In this document: one piece after another, positions 8,857 to 18,780 of the stretch
Layout of the letters: each line of letters opens with the position of its first letter
Position numbering within the stretch: position 1 is the stretch's first letter
NCBI GenBank assembly: GCA_021555105.2
Contig: CP134604.1
Span: 434,001 to 498,000, forward strand
From: Thalassospiraceae bacterium LMO-JJ14
GTDB taxonomy: Bacteria > Pseudomonadota > Alphaproteobacteria > Rhodospirillales > Casp-alpha2
Direction of reading: 5' to 3'
DNA length: 64,000 bases
The notes under the pieces: generated by a model
Databases searched by the model: none
What the model saw: only the letters and a program-made list of their open reading frames with translations
What the model was told of the DNA's origin: nothing
Position numbers and translations under genes: made by a program

Positions 8857-10752
8857 ATGTTCCGCGCCATGTCGACCCGGGATGAAATTGTGGATGTGAT
8901 CGTTGTCGGCGGCGGCCATGCCGGCGCCGAGGCTGCGGCTGCGTCGGCGCGTATGGGCGCGCGCACCTTACTGGTGACGCATCGCCTCGATACCATCGGC
9001 GAAATGTCCTGCAACCCGGCGATCGGCGGTTTGGCAAAGGGTCAACTGGTGCGTGAGGTCGATGCCCTGGACGGGCTCATGGGCCGGGCCATCGACCGCG
9101 CCGGGATACAGTTCCGTATGCTCAACCGTTCCAAGGGACCAGCGGTGCGTGGGCCGCGTGCCCAGGCCGACCGCAAGCTCTACCGGAACGCCATTCAGAC
9201 TCTGTTGGCGGAAACGGAAAATCTGCGCATCGAAGCGGCCAGTGTCGAGGATCTGATCATTGACGAAGCGTCTAACCGGGTATGCGGTATCCGCACCGGT
9301 GATGGTCGGACATTCATGGCCGGTGCCGTGATTATCACAACAGGCACGTTCCTGCGCGGTCTGATCCATATAGGCGATCAACGCATTCCGGCCGGACGGG
9401 TCGGCGACAAGCCCTCGATCGGCCTGGCCTATACCTTCAAGCGTTTGGGCTTTCCGCTGGGCCGTCTTAAAACCGGGACCCCGCCACGGCTCGACGGCCG
9501 GACGATTGACTGGTCGGGGCTAGAATCCCAGCCCGCGGATGATCCGCCGGTGCCGTTTTCATATCTGACAGATAAAATTTCAGTGCCGCAGATCGCCTGT
9601 CATATGACATATACAAATGCCCGGACCCACGCGATCATTCACGATAACCTGCATCTGTCAGCGATGTATTCAGGTCAGATCGAGGGGGTCGGTCCGCGTT
9701 ACTGCCCATCGGTGGAAGACAAGATCGTTCGCTTCGCTGACAAGGAACGGCACCAGATTTTTCTCGAACCGGAAGGTCTCGACGATCCGACGGTCTATCC
9801 GAACGGGATTTCGACGTCGCTGCCGATGCATGTTCAACTGGAGATCCTGAAGACCATTCCGGGCCTGGAGAAGGCCCTGATGTTCCAGCCGGGCTATGCC
9901 ATCGAATATGATTTCGTCGATCCGCGCGCCCTTAAACGTAATCTTGAAACTCACGCTGTACATGGCCTGTATCTTGCCGGGCAGATCAACGGCACAACCG
10001 GTTATGAAGAAGCCGCGGCGCAGGGCCTGATGGCCGGCATCAATGCCGCCCTGGCGGTGGCCGGTTCTGAAACGCCGTTCATTCTTGATCGAGCGGAAGC
10101 ATATATCGGGGTGATGATCGATGATCTGGTGACGTTGGGCACGGCCGAGCCGTATCGGATGTTTACGTCGCGAGCCGAGTACCGGTTGATGCTGCGGGCC
10201 GACAATGCCGATCTCCGCCTGACACAACGGGGGATCGACGTCGGTATCGTGACCGAAACTCGGGCGCGGGCGTTCGCAGATAAAAAAGCGCAGATCGACC
10301 ATCTGCGCGGGTTACTTCTGAAGATCAATGAATCGCCGACGGAATTGCGTACCCGGGGCCTCGATATCAATCAGGACGGCGTGCGCAGAAACGGCATCGA
10401 TCTGCTGAGCTATCCTAACATTCATTATACCACACTTGCCGGTATTTGGTCCGAACTCGGTAATGCCCGACCCGATGTCGTCGAACAGCTGGAAATCGAA
10501 GCCACGTATGCCAGCTATCTGCATCGTCAGGAAGCGGATGTGCAGGCCCTGCGCCGTGATGAAAGTTTGTTGTTGCCGGAAGACCTCGATTACACGCAGA
10601 TCCCGAGTTTATCGAACGAGGTCAAGGACAAGCTGACACGCGTGCGACCGGAAACCATTGGTCAGGCGGCGCGTATCTCCGGTGTGACCCCGGCGGCGAT
10701 CACCGCTCTGCTGGCCCACGTCAAACGGCGTGATCGCCGCCTGACGGCCTGA
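8857..10752 (+). CDS. mnmG: tRNA uridine-5-carboxymethylaminomethyl modification enzyme MnmG (GidA)
   Basis: FAD-dependent partner of MnmE. The N-terminal dinucleotide-binding motif [16 protein letters not shown] is followed by the signatures [19 protein letters not shown] and [16 protein letters not shown]; the C-terminal GidA-associated domain ends in the usual way. About 631 residues from the ATG at 8857. The frame can be extended to an ATG at 8818, but that codon overlaps parS site 2, and the extra 13 residues are not family-like. An ATG at 8869 is also possible; no start has a strong ribosome site. Confidence 0.95.
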   Translation: MFRAMSTRDEIVDVIVVGGGHAGAEAAAASARMGARTLLVTHRLDTIGEMSCNPAIGGLAKGQLVREVDALDGLMGRAIDRAGIQFRMLNRSKGPAVRGPRAQADRKLYRNAIQTLLAETENLRIEAASVEDLIIDEASNRVCGIRTGDGRTFMAGAVIITTGTFLRGLIHIGDQRIPAGRVGDKPSIGLAYTFKRLGFPLGRLKTGTPPRLDGRTIDWSGLESQPADDPPVPFSYLTDKISVPQIACHMTYTNARTHAIIHDNLHLSAMYSGQIEGVGPRYCPSVEDKIVRFADKERHQIFLEPEGLDDPTVYPNGISTSLPMHVQLEILKTIPGLEKALMFQPGYAIEYDFVDPRALKRNLETHAVHGLYLAGQINGTTGYEEAAAQGLMAGINAALAVAGSETPFILDRAEAYIGVMIDDLVTLGTAEPYRMFTSRAEYRLMLRADNADLRLTQRGIDVGIVTETRARAFADKKAQIDHLRGLLLKINESPTELRTRGLDINQDGVRRNGIDLLSYPNIHYTTLAGIWSELGNARPDVVEQLEIEATYASYLHRQEADVQALRRDESLLLPEDLDYTQIPSLSNEVKDKLTRVRPETIGQAARISGVTPAAITALLAHVKRRDRRLTA

Positions 10753-10765
10753 CGGCAGCGGGGGC

Positions 10766-10781
10766 TGTTTCACGTGAAACA
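10766..10781. other. parS site 3
   Basis: A third perfect TGTTTCACGTGAAACA in the 38-bp gap between mnmG and rsmG, ending 9 bp before the rsmG ATG. ParB loading here could touch expression of rsmG-parA-parB (inference). Confidence 0.93.
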
Positions 10782-10790
10782 TTATTTCGT

Positions 10791-11429
10791 ATGACCGAAG
10801 CCCCGCTGACACGCGACGGTTTCAGCGCCGCCATGGGCGGTGTCGGCTATGCCGTGCTGGATCGTCTGGAAGCGTATATCGCGCACCTGGCAAAATGGCA
10901 GCGGGCGATCAATCTGGTCGGCCCCAAAACGCTGGAGGATCCATGGCGCCGGCATATTCTTGACAGTGCCCAGCTTGTACCGCTGCTGCCGTCTGTCACA
11001 ACGGGCTTGAAGATCGCCGATCTGGGCAGCGGCGCCGGTTTGCCGGGACTTGTACTGGCCATCATGACGGATGCGGATGTCCAGATGATCGAGAGCGATC
11101 AGCGAAAATCGACGTTCATTCGCGAGGCCGCGCGGATTACCGAAACATCTGTCGTCGTCCATACTGGACGCATCGAGGCCGTGGCACCGTGTCAGGCCGA
11201 AATCGTCACGGCTCGCGCGTTGGCGCCTATGCAGCGGTTACTGCCCTGGGTCTACCGGCATTTGGCGCCGGGCGGAAAATCATTGCTTTTAAAGGGTGCA
11301 GAGGCGGATGAAGAATTGACGCTGTCAGCGAAAAAATGGACAATGTCCATGGTCCGAAAACAGAGCCTTTCCAATGCTTCCGGCACCGTTCTCATCATTG
11401 ACGAATTGGCGCCCATAACTGATGTCTGA
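10791..11429 (+). CDS. rsmG: 16S rRNA (guanine-527-N7)-methyltransferase RsmG (GidB)
   Basis: SAM-dependent methyltransferase acting on G527 of 16S rRNA. 212 residues. The family motif NLVGPKTLEDPWRRHILDS is followed by the SAM-binding loop IADLGSGAGLPGLVLAI and the VTARALAPMQRLLPW segment. The last 8 bp overlap the start of parA, and the neighbourhood mnmG-rsmG-parA-parB is the classic bacterial origin-region order. Confidence 0.96.
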   Translation: MTEAPLTRDGFSAAMGGVGYAVLDRLEAYIAHLAKWQRAINLVGPKTLEDPWRRHILDSAQLVPLLPSVTTGLKIADLGSGAGLPGLVLAIMTDADVQMIESDQRKSTFIREAARITETSVVVHTGRIEAVAPCQAEIVTARALAPMQRLLPWVYRHLAPGGKSLLLKGAEADEELTLSAKKWTMSMVRKQSLSNASGTVLIIDELAPITDV

Positions 11430-12225
11430 TACTATTTTGCACCCACGACGTACCCGCATTATATCCGTTGCCAACCAGAAGGGGGGAGTCGGCAAGACGA
11501 CGACCGCCATAAACCTGGCGACTGCTCTGGCGGCGATCAAGCAGCGGGTCCTGATCATTGATCTCGACCCGCAGGGCAATGCCTCGACCGGTCTTGGGAT
11601 CGAGCACAAGGACCGCGAAAAGAACACTTACCATGTGCTGATCCGAGAAATTCCGTTACATGATGCAATCCGCCAGACATCGATACCCGGTCTGGATATC
11701 GTCCCGTCGGGGATCGATTTATCCGGCGCCGAAATCGAACTGGTGGATGTGGAACGCCGTGAATTTTGCCTGCGCGAAGCACTGATGCTGGCGTCAGCCG
11801 AATACGATTACATTCTGATCGATTGCCCGCCGGCACTGGGCCTGTTGACGATTAACGCCCTGGTGGCGTCGCAGGCCGTGCTGGTGCCGTTGCAATGCGA
11901 GTTTTTCGCGCTGGAAGGGGTCTCGCTTCTGGTGCGCACGATCGAGCGGGTCAAGGCGACCTACAATCCGGGGCTCGAGATCCAGGGAATTGTGCTGACC
12001 ATGTTCGATGGCCGGAACAACCTGTCGGGGGCTGTGGCCGATGACGTCCGCGCCTTCTTCGGCGACAAGGTCTACCAGACCGTCATTCCACGTAATGTGC
12101 GTGTTTCCGAAGCGCCGTCCTATGGCCGGCCGGTCATCGTCTATGATATGGATTGCGCCGGATCGCAGGCGTATCTCAGTCTTGCCGGCGAAGTCATACA
12201 TCGCGAACGCCGGGTGGGAGTGTAG
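11422..12225 (+). CDS. parA: Chromosome-partitioning ATPase ParA (Soj)
   Basis: Deviant Walker-type ATPase that moves ParB-parS complexes along the nucleoid. 267 residues. It shows the deviant P-loop NQKGGVGKTTTAINLA, LIIDLDPQGNASTGLG, and the Walker B region YILIDCPPALGLLTINAL. The short N-terminus, without a helix-turn-helix domain, marks it as chromosomal type (Ia-like plasmid ParAs have an extra domain). It overlaps rsmG and is 3 bp from parB. Confidence 0.97.
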   Translation: MSDTILHPRRTRIISVANQKGGVGKTTTAINLATALAAIKQRVLIIDLDPQGNASTGLGIEHKDREKNTYHVLIREIPLHDAIRQTSIPGLDIVPSGIDLSGAEIELVDVERREFCLREALMLASAEYDYILIDCPPALGLLTINALVASQAVLVPLQCEFFALEGVSLLVRTIERVKATYNPGLEIQGIVLTMFDGRNNLSGAVADDVRAFFGDKVYQTVIPRNVRVSEAPSYGRPVIVYDMDCAGSQAYLSLAGEVIHRERRVGV

Positions 12226-12228
12226 CCG

Positions 12229-13233
12229 ATGGCTGAAAAAAAGAATAAACTCGGCCGCGGCCTGTCGGCTTTGCTCGGCGAAGCCAACGAGGATTATGCC
12301 AAGCTCGACAAGGTGCGCACGGCGAAGCCGGTAGCCATCGATCTTCTGCATCCAGGCAAATTCCAGCCGCGCCATTATGTCGATCAGGGCGCTATCGACG
12401 CGTTGGCGCAGTCGATCCGCGAAAAGGGCATTCTGCAGCCACTTCTGGTGCGCCGTCATCCGGATGACGCGCAGGCCTTCGAAATCATTGCCGGCGAGCG
12501 CCGCTGGCGTGCTGCGCAAATCGCACAACTGACCGAAGTGCCGGTCATCATCAAGGATTTCGACGACCAGACGACTTTGGAAGTGGCGATCGTTGAAAAC
12601 GTCCAGCGCGAAAACCTCTCCGCGGTTGAAGAAGCGGACGCCTATAACCGGTTGATGGTCGACTTCAAGAATACCCAGGAAGATATCGCCCGCCTTGTCG
12701 GCAAAAGCCGGAGCCATGTCGCCAACACGCTGCGGCTTCTGGCCCTTGACGGCAAAGTCAAAAGGCTGGTCGAAGAAGGCCTGCTCAGTGCCGGGCATGC
12801 GCGAACGCTGATCGGCGTTGACGGCGCTTATGAAAAAGCCAGAAAAATAATCGACAAGAATCTGAGCGTCCGCCAAGCCGAGCAGCTGGCTAAAAAATCG
12901 ACGGCTTCATCCAGCACGTCAAAAAAGAGCCACGCCAAGCCCAAGGACGTCGATACCCTTGCGTTGGAACGCGATCTGTCGAACATGCTGGGGCTCAAGG
13001 TTTCCGTCGAGGGTCACGGCGAAAAAGGCGAGCTGCGCATCGCCTATGACAATCTCGATCAGCTTGATCTTGTGATCAACCGGTTAAAAACCATGCCAAG
13101 TGAGCATGAGGTATTGGATGATGCGGAGGCTGACGCAGGCACCGGCAAAACCGCTGCGACGGTATCCGAGAAACCGACAGAAGCAGCGCCCAAGCTTTCA
13201 GTTAGCCTGAAGCCAAAATCGGCAAAAACTTAA
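12229..13233 (+). CDS. parB: Chromosome-partitioning protein ParB (Spo0J)
   Basis: CTP-dependent DNA clamp that loads at parS. 334 residues. The N-terminus KLGRGLSALLG is typical; the catalytic/CTP-binding ParB-Srx domain contains LHPGKFQPRHY and IIAGERRWRAAQIA. The helix-turn-helix region includes NVQRENLSAVEEADAYNRL and VGKSRSHVANTLRLLAL, and a C-terminal dimer domain follows a Ser/Lys-rich linker. A longer than usual Ala/Thr/Lys-rich tail follows the dimer domain. Three parS sites lie 1.4-3.5 kb upstream. Confidence 0.97.
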   Translation: MAEKKNKLGRGLSALLGEANEDYAKLDKVRTAKPVAIDLLHPGKFQPRHYVDQGAIDALAQSIREKGILQPLLVRRHPDDAQAFEIIAGERRWRAAQIAQLTEVPVIIKDFDDQTTLEVAIVENVQRENLSAVEEADAYNRLMVDFKNTQEDIARLVGKSRSHVANTLRLLALDGKVKRLVEEGLLSAGHARTLIGVDGAYEKARKIIDKNLSVRQAEQLAKKSTASSSTSKKSHAKPKDVDTLALERDLSNMLGLKVSVEGHGEKGELRIAYDNLDQLDLVINRLKTMPSEHEVLDDAEADAGTGKTAATVSEKPTEAAPKLSVSLKPKSAKT

Positions 13234-13254
13234 TTATACTTGTTTTTCAATGAG

Positions 13255-14289
13255 TTAGCGTCCAAAGCGACGGGCTGCCTGGGTTAGCTGCAACAGTGCT
13301 CGCTCACAGATTGCGCGCTCAATATCGAGGCCCGATTTACAATCCCGCTCGGTTTCCAGAAGCAAATGCAGCGCCCGCGCCAGATCGTTCGGTGCCCAGG
13401 CACGGGCCTGGCTTTCAAATGCGCCCGTGACTTTGAAAAAAACCGGCGGGCGCAGTTTTTTGATCGCACCTTGCATGTTGCCATCCCGTGCCGCATGGCT
13501 TTTCGCCTGATGCAGCCGGTCGAGATGGCGTTGCACGGCACGGATAACGCCGACCGCCGTGGCGCCCTCTGAAAAGGCGCGGTCCATGGCGGTGCCGAGC
13601 GCGTTCTGGTCGCCGCCACCGACGGCAAAGGCAATGTCGTCGAGCGATGCGGTTTTGGCATCGCCGATAACGGTAATGATATCTGCGGCGGTAATGACGG
13701 CATCGCTGCCCGGTCCGCCGGCATACATGATCAGTTTGTCGAGTTCCTGGCGTACGGCGAGACGGTCCGTGCCGAGACGGGCAAGAAGAATGGGCAAGGC
13801 ATCGTTATCCAGTCGCACGCTTGCCGCCGAGAAATGTTCACGCACGACCCCGGCAAGGTCGCGTCCTTCGTCGGGATAACAGCCGATGGCGGCAGCATCG
13901 GAACGGCTTTCGAAAAGGCTGCGAATTTTAGATCTTGGCGAAAGCTCTCCCGCTTCGAAAATCGCCGGATGTACCCCGGCCCCTGCATCGAGCCAGCCGG
14001 CGACGACATCGACCACACTGTCGGTGATGTCCCTGACATTGACGACGGCGGCGCTGCCCATCAATGACATGGCATTGGCGGCATCGGACAGCAGGGCACC
14101 ATCCTTGCGCAAGGCATCGCCACCCAACTCGGTAATGGCGAAGGGATCGCTGGCATCTGCAAAATATTCGATCAGCGCTTTGGCGCGCTCGCGAATTAGC
14201 CCGGCATCGGGACCGAACAGCAACACACCACGTACTTTGGCATCTGGCGACTTGACGAAAGACGCGGCTTTTGCACCGCCGAGCTTCAT
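13255..14289 (-). CDS. holA: DNA polymerase III subunit delta
   Basis: Clamp-loader subunit that opens the sliding clamp. 344 residues. The N-terminus reads VRGVLLFGPDAGLIRERA, the AAA-like delta fold without a functional P-loop, and the middle domain has RLGTDRLAVRQELDKLIMYA, a family hallmark. It begins within the last bases of lptE (ATGA overlap), the common leuS-lptE-holA order. It is convergent with parB with only about 20 bp between them. Confidence 0.93.
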   Translation of the reverse strand: MKLGGAKAASFVKSPDAKVRGVLLFGPDAGLIRERAKALIEYFADASDPFAITELGGDALRKDGALLSDAANAMSLMGSAAVVNVRDITDSVVDVVAGWLDAGAGVHPAIFEAGELSPRSKIRSLFESRSDAAAIGCYPDEGRDLAGVVREHFSAASVRLDNDALPILLARLGTDRLAVRQELDKLIMYAGGPGSDAVITAADIITVIGDAKTASLDDIAFAVGGGDQNALGTAMDRAFSEGATAVGVIRAVQRHLDRLHQAKSHAARDGNMQGAIKKLRPPVFFKVTGAFESQARAWAPNDLARALHLLLETERDCKSGLDIERAICERALLQLTQAARRFGR

Positions 14290-14822
14290 GGTTTCGCGGT
14301 CTGGGGCTCAGCCCTGGTCAGGAGAGCAGCAAGGCGAATGCGCAATTGCTGTGCGAGATCGTTAAGACCCCGTTCGCGCGCGCCTTTTTCGGCCATGAGC
14401 GTCTGAAACTCCGACTGGAATATATTGTAACCGCTCGATGTTGTGACGACCCCGCTATAAGCGGCCTCATCGTTGCCGGGGTGGCGCAGCGTAAAATTGG
14501 CCCTCACTGTCAGATTGGCACGCGTGGCGATGGCGCTTTTCTGCACCGCCAGGTCACGGGTGCTTTCAGTCAGCGTGACTTCCAGGAAATAATCCGTTTC
14601 GGTGCCGTGTCCGGCGGGATGCAGCAACTGCACGAGTTGATTGCGGAAATACTGTCCTTCGCGATCGGGAATATTGCCGATCGAGACTTTCTTGAAGATG
14701 TCGAAGGCATAAGCGCTGCGCCTGGAAACATCTTCCTGTGGCGGCACATAAAGCGGACGGAACCCGCAGCCGCCAAGCGCCAGGACAAGCGCCGCAGCAA
14801 GGACGGGTCTAAATAACGACAT
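14286..14822 (-). CDS. lptE: LPS-assembly lipoprotein LptE
   Basis: Outer-membrane lipoprotein plug of the LptD translocon. 178 residues with a lipoprotein signal (hydrophobic stretch ending LALGGCGFRPLY), so Cys19 should be lipidated. The CGFRPLY motif right after the cysteine is characteristic, as is the repeated beta-strand character with TSSGYNIFQSEF. It starts within the last 14 bp of leuS and overlaps holA by 4 bp, so all three are likely one operon. Confidence 0.9.
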   Translation of the reverse strand: MSLFRPVLAAALVLALGGCGFRPLYVPPQEDVSRRSAYAFDIFKKVSIGNIPDREGQYFRNQLVQLLHPAGHGTETDYFLEVTLTESTRDLAVQKSAIATRANLTVRANFTLRHPGNDEAAYSGVVTTSSGYNIFQSEFQTLMAEKGARERGLNDLAQQLRIRLAALLTRAEPQTAKP

Positions 14823-17370
14823 TGACGATCTTGTTCGGGACGACGATCACTTTCCGAACTTCCTTGCCTTCGATGAAACTGCGCACATTGTCCAACATCA
14901 ACGCCGCTTGTTCCACGGTTTCCTTATCGCAATCCTTGGCGATATCTATGGTTCCGCGCAATTTGCCGTTGACCTGCACGGCAACCGTAATGGTGTCTTC
15001 GACAAGCATGCCTTGATCGGCGACGGGCCAGGGCGTTTCAGCGACAAGCGCCGTATGGCCAAGCTCATGCCACATCTCTTCGGCAAGATGCGGCATCAGC
15101 GGACCAACAAGAATGGCAATCGTTTCCGACGCGAAGCGAAGCACCCATGCCGCCCCGTCATCATTTCCCGGCATGTCTTCGACAGCGTTGCTAAGCTCGC
15201 GAATACGGGCAACGGCCTTGTTGAAGTGAAACTTCTCCAGATCTTCGGTGACGGCGGCTACGGTTTTATGGACCAGCCTTTCGACGTCGAGCGCAGCACC
15301 CGATACTGTTTCCGGACGTGCGGCATTGATATCCGCGCGCGCGAACGAAGGCTCCGAAACCAGACGCCACAGCCGGTTGACATAGCGCCAAGCTCCCTCG
15401 ATGCCGGCGTCCGTCCAGTCGAGATCGCGGTCCGGCGGACTATCGGACAACATGAACAGGCGCGCCGTGTCGGCGCCGTAGGTGCTGATGATTTCTTCCG
15501 GATCGACAACGTTGCGTTTCGACTTGCTCATTTTTTCAGAGCGCCCGCGCGTGACCTTGTCGCCTTTGCTGTCGGTCAGGTCCCCGTTATCGGCGCTGAT
15601 GATGTCGGTTGGAAACAGCCACTTCCCGTTCGCATCCTTGTAGGTTTCATGACAGATCATGCCCTGGGTCTGCAGGCCCCCGAACGGCTCATCCAGATCA
15701 AGATAGCCGCACTGTTTGAGCGCGCGCGTGAAAAACCGCGAATACAGAAGATGCAGCACCGCATGTTCGATACCGCCGATATACTGATCGACCGGCAACC
15801 AGTAATCGGCGGCGGACCGGGTGAAGGCCCGTTCAGCGACGGGGGCGCAGAAACGTGCGAAGTACCATGACGATTCAAAAAAAGTATCGAAGGTGTCAGT
15901 TTCGCGGACCGCCGGCTTGCCGCACGCCGGACAATCGACGTGCTTCCAGCTCGGATGCTTGTCGAGCGGATTGCCGGCAACGTTGATGTCGATGTCTTCC
16001 GGCAGGACGACCGGCAGCTGTGTCTCTGGGACCGGCACGGTGCCGCAATCGTCGCAATGCACGATAGGGATCGGACAGCCCCAGTACCGCTGGCGCGACA
16101 CGCCCCAGTCACGGAGCCGGAAATTGACCTGTTTCTCGCCCATGCCACGGTCTTCGAAACGCTTGATGATCGCGGTCTTGGCGTCAGGCACGGAAAGGCC
16201 GTTGAGGAATTCCGAATTGATGATGGCGCCGTCGCCGACAAAGGCTTCGTCTGCGACACTGAATGTCTGTGCATCTGCGTCCGGCGGGCATACCACCGGA
16301 ATCACGGGCAGGCCGTACTTGCGGGCAAAGTCGAGGTCGCGCTGATCGTGGGCGGGGCAGCCGAAAATGGCCCCGGTGCCGTAATCCATCAAGACGAAAT
16401 TGGCGACATAGATCGGCAGCGATTCTCCGTCAATGACCGGATGGGCGCACTTCAAGCCGGTATCGAAACCAAGTTTCTCCGCCGTCTCGATGGCCGCTTC
16501 AGATGTTGCCATGCGATTGCACTGGGCGATGAACTCGGCGAGCCCAGGATTGCCGGGGGCCAGTTCCTGAGCCAGCGGGTGGTTCGCCGAAATAGCCATG
16601 AACGAGGCGCCGAAAATGGTGTCGGGGCGTGTTGTATAAACGTCGAGCGGCTGATCGCGGCCGATGATCTTGAAACCGATGCGCGCGCCTTCCGATCTGC
16701 CGATCCAGTTGTGTTGCATGACCCGTACCCGGTCCGGCCAGCGCTCAAGTTCGTCAATGGCGCCCAGCAGCTCATCGGCATACGCGGTGATTTTCAGGAA
16801 CCACTGCGCCAGCTTGCGCTTTTCAACTTCCGCGCCGGACCGCCAGCCCTTGCCGTCGATTACCTGTTCGTTGGCGAGAACCGTGTTCTCGACCGGATCC
16901 CAGTTGACCCAGGATTCCTTGCGGTAAACCAGCCCGGCCTCGAGAAAATCGAGAAACATCTTCTGTTCGTGCTGATAATATTCCGGATCGCAGGTCGCGA
17001 TTTCGCGGCGCCAGTCATACGACAGCCCCATCGATTTGAGCTGCTCACGCATGGTGGCGATATTGGCATGGGTCCATTTCGCCGGGTGGACGTTGTTTTC
17101 CTTGGCGGCGTTTTCCGCCGGCAGACCGAAGGCGTCCCAGCCCATCGGGTGCAATACGTTATATCCTTGGGCGCGACGGAACCGGGCAACCAGATCGCCA
17201 AGCGTGTAATTGCGGACATGGCCCATGTGAATGCGCCCGGACGGGTACGGGAACATCTCAAGGACATAGTACTTCGGCTTGTCAGGGTCTTCTTCAACGT
17301 CAAAACAGTGTTGATCGGCCCATGCGGCTTGCCATTTGCTTTCGGTGTCCTTGAAGTTGTATCGCGACAT
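14809..17370 (-). CDS. leuS: Leucyl-tRNA synthetase
   Basis: Class I synthetase, 853 residues, attaching leucine to tRNA-Leu. It has the HIGH-type motif PYPSGRIHMGHVRNYT, the editing domain (TTRPDTIFGASFMAIS), a zinc-like CP insertion (VHCDDCG and CPACGKP cysteines) and the KMSKS loop in GRSEKMSKSKRNVVDP. The C-terminal anticodon-binding domain is complete. It leads the leuS-lptE-holA run. Confidence 0.98.
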   Translation of the reverse strand: MSRYNFKDTESKWQAAWADQHCFDVEEDPDKPKYYVLEMFPYPSGRIHMGHVRNYTLGDLVARFRRAQGYNVLHPMGWDAFGLPAENAAKENNVHPAKWTHANIATMREQLKSMGLSYDWRREIATCDPEYYQHEQKMFLDFLEAGLVYRKESWVNWDPVENTVLANEQVIDGKGWRSGAEVEKRKLAQWFLKITAYADELLGAIDELERWPDRVRVMQHNWIGRSEGARIGFKIIGRDQPLDVYTTRPDTIFGASFMAISANHPLAQELAPGNPGLAEFIAQCNRMATSEAAIETAEKLGFDTGLKCAHPVIDGESLPIYVANFVLMDYGTGAIFGCPAHDQRDLDFARKYGLPVIPVVCPPDADAQTFSVADEAFVGDGAIINSEFLNGLSVPDAKTAIIKRFEDRGMGEKQVNFRLRDWGVSRQRYWGCPIPIVHCDDCGTVPVPETQLPVVLPEDIDINVAGNPLDKHPSWKHVDCPACGKPAVRETDTFDTFFESSWYFARFCAPVAERAFTRSAADYWLPVDQYIGGIEHAVLHLLYSRFFTRALKQCGYLDLDEPFGGLQTQGMICHETYKDANGKWLFPTDIISADNGDLTDSKGDKVTRGRSEKMSKSKRNVVDPEEIISTYGADTARLFMLSDSPPDRDLDWTDAGIEGAWRYVNRLWRLVSEPSFARADINAARPETVSGAALDVERLVHKTVAAVTEDLEKFHFNKAVARIRELSNAVEDMPGNDDGAAWVLRFASETIAILVGPLMPHLAEEMWHELGHTALVAETPWPVADQGMLVEDTITVAVQVNGKLRGTIDIAKDCDKETVEQAALMLDNVRSFIEGKEVRKVIVVPNKIVNVVI

Positions 17371-17457
17371 TTCTTTCTCGAACTCACAAAGTTATCACGC
17401 GGCCTTTTTCGGTGGCCACGATTTGTATCGGATCAGGCGGGTGCTGTAGGCCCGGTA

Positions 17458-18009
17458 TTATTGTGCGGTTAGGGTTTGGTGGCGCAGCATGCGAGCCTTG
17501 GTCAGAATTGAATCCTCTACCTTCGGCGCTGTCCCGTCCGGCACCACGGCATCTGCCCAGTTGCCGCTGCGGTCGCGCAACTGGCGGAACACCGAAACCT
17601 TAATACCGTCCGCCCGCAATGTACGGCCGAGAATGTAAACGTTGAGCTTGAACCGCTCGCTCGGCGATTCCGGCGGGCTGTACCAGTCCGTGATGATAAC
17701 GCCACCGAAGGCATCGGCGGTGTTGATCGGCATGAAAGAGATCGTTTCCAGCGAGGCGCGCCACAGGAAACTGTTTACGCCAAGGGCGCCGCCACTGTTA
17801 TTGTTGCTGTCGTTGCCGAAGAAGCTTAATCCGCCGTCACCGAAGACCGTTTTACGGGTCTTGTAATCCGTATATTCGTTTTCATCCTTGGCTTCATTGC
17901 GCGGGTCACCTGGCGAATATGCACAGCCCGTTAGCAGAACGCAGGCAGCGAGAATGACCGTGCCCAGGCGGGTCATCTTGCGGGTTGTCATGGGGAAAAT
18001 CGATGTCAT
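17458..18009 (-). CDS. DUF3576 family lipoprotein
   Basis: 183 residues from the ATG at 18009, which is preceded by AAAGGA; the frame opens further up at 18051. The N-terminus is a signal sequence ending VLLTGCAYSPGD, a good lipobox. The body (FLWRASLETISFMPINTADAFGGVIITDWYSPP and VYILGRTLRADGIKVSVFRQ) is highly characteristic of DUF3576. Function unknown, but the family is widespread in Alphaproteobacteria and sits beside leuS here, as often elsewhere. Confidence 0.9.
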   Translation of the reverse strand: MTSIFPMTTRKMTRLGTVILAACVLLTGCAYSPGDPRNEAKDENEYTDYKTRKTVFGDGGLSFFGNDSNNNSGGALGVNSFLWRASLETISFMPINTADAFGGVIITDWYSPPESPSERFKLNVYILGRTLRADGIKVSVFRQLRDRSGNWADAVVPDGTAPKVEDSILTKARMLRHQTLTAQ

Positions 18010-18144
18010 GCGTAACCGTCCTTTATTCTCGCCCAGCGGTCGGTGCGCCAACGGATGACCCGATGCCGCGCCGAACGAAGTCTCTCTTACACCAAATCAT
18101 TGGAATCCACCAGACTTTGACGCACTTAAAGGCCCGCCGAGAGG

Positions 18145-18771
18145 CTAAGGGGTCGCGGCGTCGCCGGGGCTGAACAGGCCGATCCCGGCAAGCCCCGATG
18201 CGCCGGCATGAAGCACCCGTATAATCCGCGCCTCTGTTATGCCGCCAAGCGCTATGACCGGCAGACCGGCGGTGCCGGCAATCGTGGCGAAACGCGAAAC
18301 GCCGAGCGACGCGGCTGTGCCGTGACTGCGGGTCGGAAACACGGGTGATAGAAGCACCGCATCGACACCGCGCCGCTTCGCCGTCATGACGGCACGCTGC
18401 GAATGTGCCGAGGCCGTCACCAGGGCCGGGTTGAGGCGCGCAATATCGCTGGCTTTCCAACGCCCGAGCGCGGCCTCGGGAATGTGTATGCCGTCCGCTT
18501 CGAGAAGTGCCGGGGGAAAGGGGGCGGAAAGCAGAACCGCAACACCATAACGGCGCGCCTTAGGCATCAGGGCGGCAGCCATGCGATGCGCCTCGTCCAT
18601 TTGCGGGTGGCGGACGATGATGGCGCTGGCGGGCGGCAGGTGCGGCAGGTAAGGCGCCGGGTCGGGCAGGCGTTCGACATCCGTCATCAATACCCAGTCG
18701 GGGACGTCCCATCGTCGGTGATTGTCTTGACGGGGGGGAGTTGATAACGTCCGCTGCACTGAATAACGCAT
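18145..18771 (-). CDS. Thiamine phosphate synthase-like (ThiE/TenI) protein
   Basis: About 208 residues from the ATG at 18771. It has the TIM-barrel features of the ThiE/TenI family: ADGIHIPE, SAHSQRAVMTAKRRGVDAVLLSPVFPTRSH and GLPVIALGGI. The N-terminal third is short and divergent, and no other thiamin gene is nearby, so TenI-like or degenerate function is possible. The frame runs on to 19026, but that part lies antisense to yggS. Its start and the yggS start are divergent and only 9 bp apart. Confidence 0.72.
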   Translation of the reverse strand: MRYSVQRTLSTPPRQDNHRRWDVPDWVLMTDVERLPDPAPYLPHLPPASAIIVRHPQMDEAHRMAAALMPKARRYGVAVLLSAPFPPALLEADGIHIPEAALGRWKASDIARLNPALVTASAHSQRAVMTAKRRGVDAVLLSPVFPTRSHGTAASLGVSRFATIAGTAGLPVIALGGITEARIIRVLHAGASGLAGIGLFSPGDAATP

Positions 18772-18780
18772 GGCCGCACT

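Noticed and set aside
11794-12876. 360-residue minus-strand frame
   Set aside because: Antisense to parA/parB, both clearly intact.
15940-17472. 510-residue plus-strand frame, and 14908-15870
   Set aside because: Antisense to leuS, whose domains are complete; no family features in the shadow.
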